From Sorex araneus (lineage: Eukaryota > Chordata > Mammalia > Eulipotyphla > Soricidae): 64,000 nt of DNA. The notes beneath the pieces were generated by a model that saw only the letters and a list, made by a program, of their open reading frames with translations, searched no databases and was not told the origin of the DNA. Below, piece by piece: positions 61,656-64,000 of this stretch (the stretch's first letter is position 1; each line of letters starts with the position of its first letter). A program made the position numbers and the translations under genes. The stretch lies in contig NC_073304.1 of NCBI RefSeq assembly GCF_027595985.1, positions 138,739,262 to 138,803,261 of the forward strand, in the 5' to 3' direction.

Positions 61656-64000
61656 TTTTAAAAAAATTTATTTATTTTCTTAATTAGTGAGTCACCGAGA
61701 GGGTACAGTTACAAATTTACCCATCTTCATGCTTGTGTTTCCTTCATACAATGTTTGAGAACCCATCCCTCCACCAGTGTCCATTCTCCACCACCAATGA
61801 ACCCAGTATCCTTCCCACCCTCCAATCCCGTCCCCCCACCCCCACCCCACCCCACCTCTGTGGCAGGGTATTCCATTTTGTTCTCTCTCTCTCCTTTTGG
61901 GTGTTGTGGTTTGCAATAGGGTTATTGAGTGGCCATCGTGTTCAGTCTCTAGTCTACTTTCAGCACGCATCTCCCTTCCCACGATGGATCTCTAACTACA
62001 TTTTACTAGGTGTCCTCTTCTCTATCCGGGCTGCCTTTACCCCAGCATGTGAGGCCAGCTTCCAAGCCATGGAGCCAACCTCCTTGTATTATATACTACT
62101 GTTCTTGGGTGTTTGTCTCCTACTCTGTTATTTTATATTCTACAGATGAGTGCAATCTTCCTATGTCTGTCCCTCTCTTTCTGACTCATTTCACTTAGCA
62201 TGATACTTTCCATGTTGATCACTTATATGCAAAGTACATGACTTCATCTTTTCTAACAGCTGCATAGTATTCCATTGTATAGATGTACCAAAGTTTCTTT
62301 AACCAGTCATCTGTTCTCAGGCACTTGGGTTTTTTCCAGATTCTGGCTATTGTAAACAGTGCCCCTATGAACATATAAGTGCAGATGTCATTTCAACTAT
62401 ACTTCTTTATTTCTCCGGGATATATTCCCTGAAGTGGTATTGTTGGACCAAATGGAAGCTCCATTTCTAATTTTTTGAGAACCGCCCATATTATTTCCAG
62501 AAGTGCTGAACCAGTTGGCATTCCCACCACCAGTGTAGAAGGGTCCCTTTCTCTCCCTCTCCACATCCTCTCCAACAGTGGTTGCTTTTGTTCTTTTGGA
62601 TGTGTGCCAATCTCTGTGGTGTGAGGTGGTATCTCATAGTTGTTTTGATCTGCATCTCCCTGATGATTAGTGATGAAGAGCATTTTTTCATGTGCCTTTT
62701 GGCCATTTGAATTTCTTCTTTGAGAAAGTTTCTGGTCATTTCTTTGCCCCATTTTCTGATAGGGTTGGATGTTTTCTTCTTGTAGAGTTCAACCAGTGCT
62801 TTATATACCCTTGATATCAACCCCTTATCGGATGGGTATTGGGTGAATATCCTTTCCCATTCTGTAGATTGTCTTTGTATTTTGGTCACTGTATCTTTTG
62901 CGGTGCAGATGCTTCTTAGTTTAATATAGTCCCATTTGTTTATCTCTGTTTCCACTTGGTTGGTCAGTTGCATGTCATCTTTGAAGATACCTGTAGCTTC
63001 AATATCATGGAGGGTTTTGCCAAACTTGTCTTTGATGTACCTTATGGATTGTGGTCTGATGTTGAGGTCTTTAATCCATTTTGATCTGGTTTTTGTGCAT
63101 GGTGTCAGATCGAGGTCTAAGCCCATTCTTTTGCATGTGGTTGTCTAGTTATGCCAGCACCATTTGTTGAAGAGACTTTCCTTGTTCCATTTCACATTTC
63201 TTGCTCCCTTATTAAATATTAGATGATCATACATTTGAGGTTGTGTGTAGGAATATTCCACCCTGTTCCACTGGTCTGCGGCTCTGCCTTTGTTCCAATA
63301 CCATGCTGTTTTAATTGTTACTGCTTTGTAGTAAAGTTTAAGGTTGGGGAGGGTGATGCCTCCCATCATCTTTTTTCCCAAGAATTGTTTTAACTATCCG
63401 TGGGCATTTGTTGTTCCATATGAATTTCAGGATTGCTTGATCCATTTCTTTAAAGAATTTCATGGGTATTTTTATAGGGATCACGTTGAATCTGTATAAT
63501 GCTTTGGGTAGTATTGCCATTTTGACAATGTGATTCTCCCTATCCATGAGCAGGGGATATGTTTCCATTTCCTCATGTCTTCTTTTATTTCATGGAGTAG
63601 TGTTTTATAGTTTTCTTTGTAGAGGTCCTTTACTTCTTTATTTAAGCTGATTTCAAGGTACTTGATTTTCTGGAGCACGAATAGACCCATTAATATCAAG
63701 GAAATAGAAACTGTAATCAAAAGTCTCCCCAAAAACAAAAGCCCAGGTCCAGATGGATTCACTGGAGAATTCTTCCAAACATTTAAAGAGGACCTGTTGC
63801 CAGTTCTCCTTAAACTTTTCCAGGAAATTGAAAAAACAGAAACCCTCCCAAACAGTTTCTATGAGGCACATATCTCCCTAATACAAAAATCAAACAAAGA
63901 CACCACAAAAAAGAAAACTATACACCAATATCCCTGATGAATACTGATGTGAAGATCCTCAACAAAATATTAGCAAATAGAATCCAACAATTCATCAAAA
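61656..64000 (-). mobile_element. Twin-primed (5'-inverted) L1, runs off the window
   Basis: 61656 to about 63675 is L1 in minus orientation: A-rich tail, 3' UTR (to about 61930) and the ORF2 C-terminal half back to the region just after the reverse transcriptase ([20 protein letters not shown]). From about 63676 the same element continues in plus orientation with an earlier part of ORF2 ([30 protein letters not shown] reverse-transcriptase start). A one-base deletion near 63915 breaks the plus frame. This is the classic 5' inversion made by twin priming; the core of the reverse transcriptase lies in the deleted gap or beyond the edge. Confidence 0.93.

Noticed and set aside
62491..63126. 211-codon frame on the minus strand as a host gene
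   Set aside because: The protein is the L1 ORF2 C-terminal half (NIRPQSIRYIKDKFGKTLHD-type), inside the twin-primed L1.

Overview
The window is nuclear mammalian DNA, almost certainly from a shrew (Soricidae, most likely genus Sorex). The strongest clue is dozens of copies of the tRNA-derived shrew SINE (SOR type), which starts with a 'ggggctggagcgatagcacag' type head, has an internal pol III B box, and ends in a 'gtgacccaaaaa' type tail. L1 elements, mammalian L2/MIR relics and microsatellites fit the same picture. There are no operons, CRISPR arrays or microbial genes, and long open frames outside the features below are chance or lie in repeats.

Genes. (1) About 3.7-5.3 kb is a strong CpG island with CCAAT boxes and GC boxes. 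On the minus strand it holds a textbook splice donor (CTGCAG|GTAAG) ending an ATG-free exon, so it reads as the promoter and non-coding first exon of a minus-strand gene. (2) At 60173-60301 (+) is the first coding exon of BANF2 (barrier-to-autointegration-factor-like, BAF-L): 42 codons from ATG, with a strong acceptor and a phase-0 donor. In human, BANF2 lies next to RRBP1 and the two are transcribed divergently. The minus-strand promoter is therefore assigned by synteny to RRBP1; this is an inference, because no RRBP1 coding sequence is in the window. Positions 1-4608 would be RRBP1 intron 1, 5.3-60 kb the intergenic region plus the BANF2 5' UTR/intron region, and 60302 onward a BANF2 intron. 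A weak candidate 5' UTR exon of BANF2 sits at 22783-22906.

The rest is dominated by retrotransposition, with many insertions resolved to the base by target-site duplications (TSDs). These include a nest at 13.1-15.8 kb (SINE and L1 inside L1), an L1 with a 3' transduction at 32.0-33.1 kb, a twin-primed (5'-inverted) L1 running off the right edge from 61.7 kb, and a 1,032-bp solitary retroviral LTR at 47477-48508 with a 6-bp TSD. A composite 1.66-kb insertion at 9233-10896 is flanked by a perfect 15-bp TSD. There is also a family of retroposons I do not recognise, with copies at 9.2-10.1, 21.9-22.3, 33.27-33.67 and 52.83-53.69 kb, whose 3' ends resemble the shrew L1 3' UTR. A second SINE family shares the tRNA-like head but ends without poly(A).

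No wholly new biological system is evident. The most novel material is the unrecognised L1-tailed retroposon family, the non-A-tailed SINE family with an expandable repeat unit, and a duplicated 60-bp palindrome-bearing segment directly upstream of the BANF2 coding exon.
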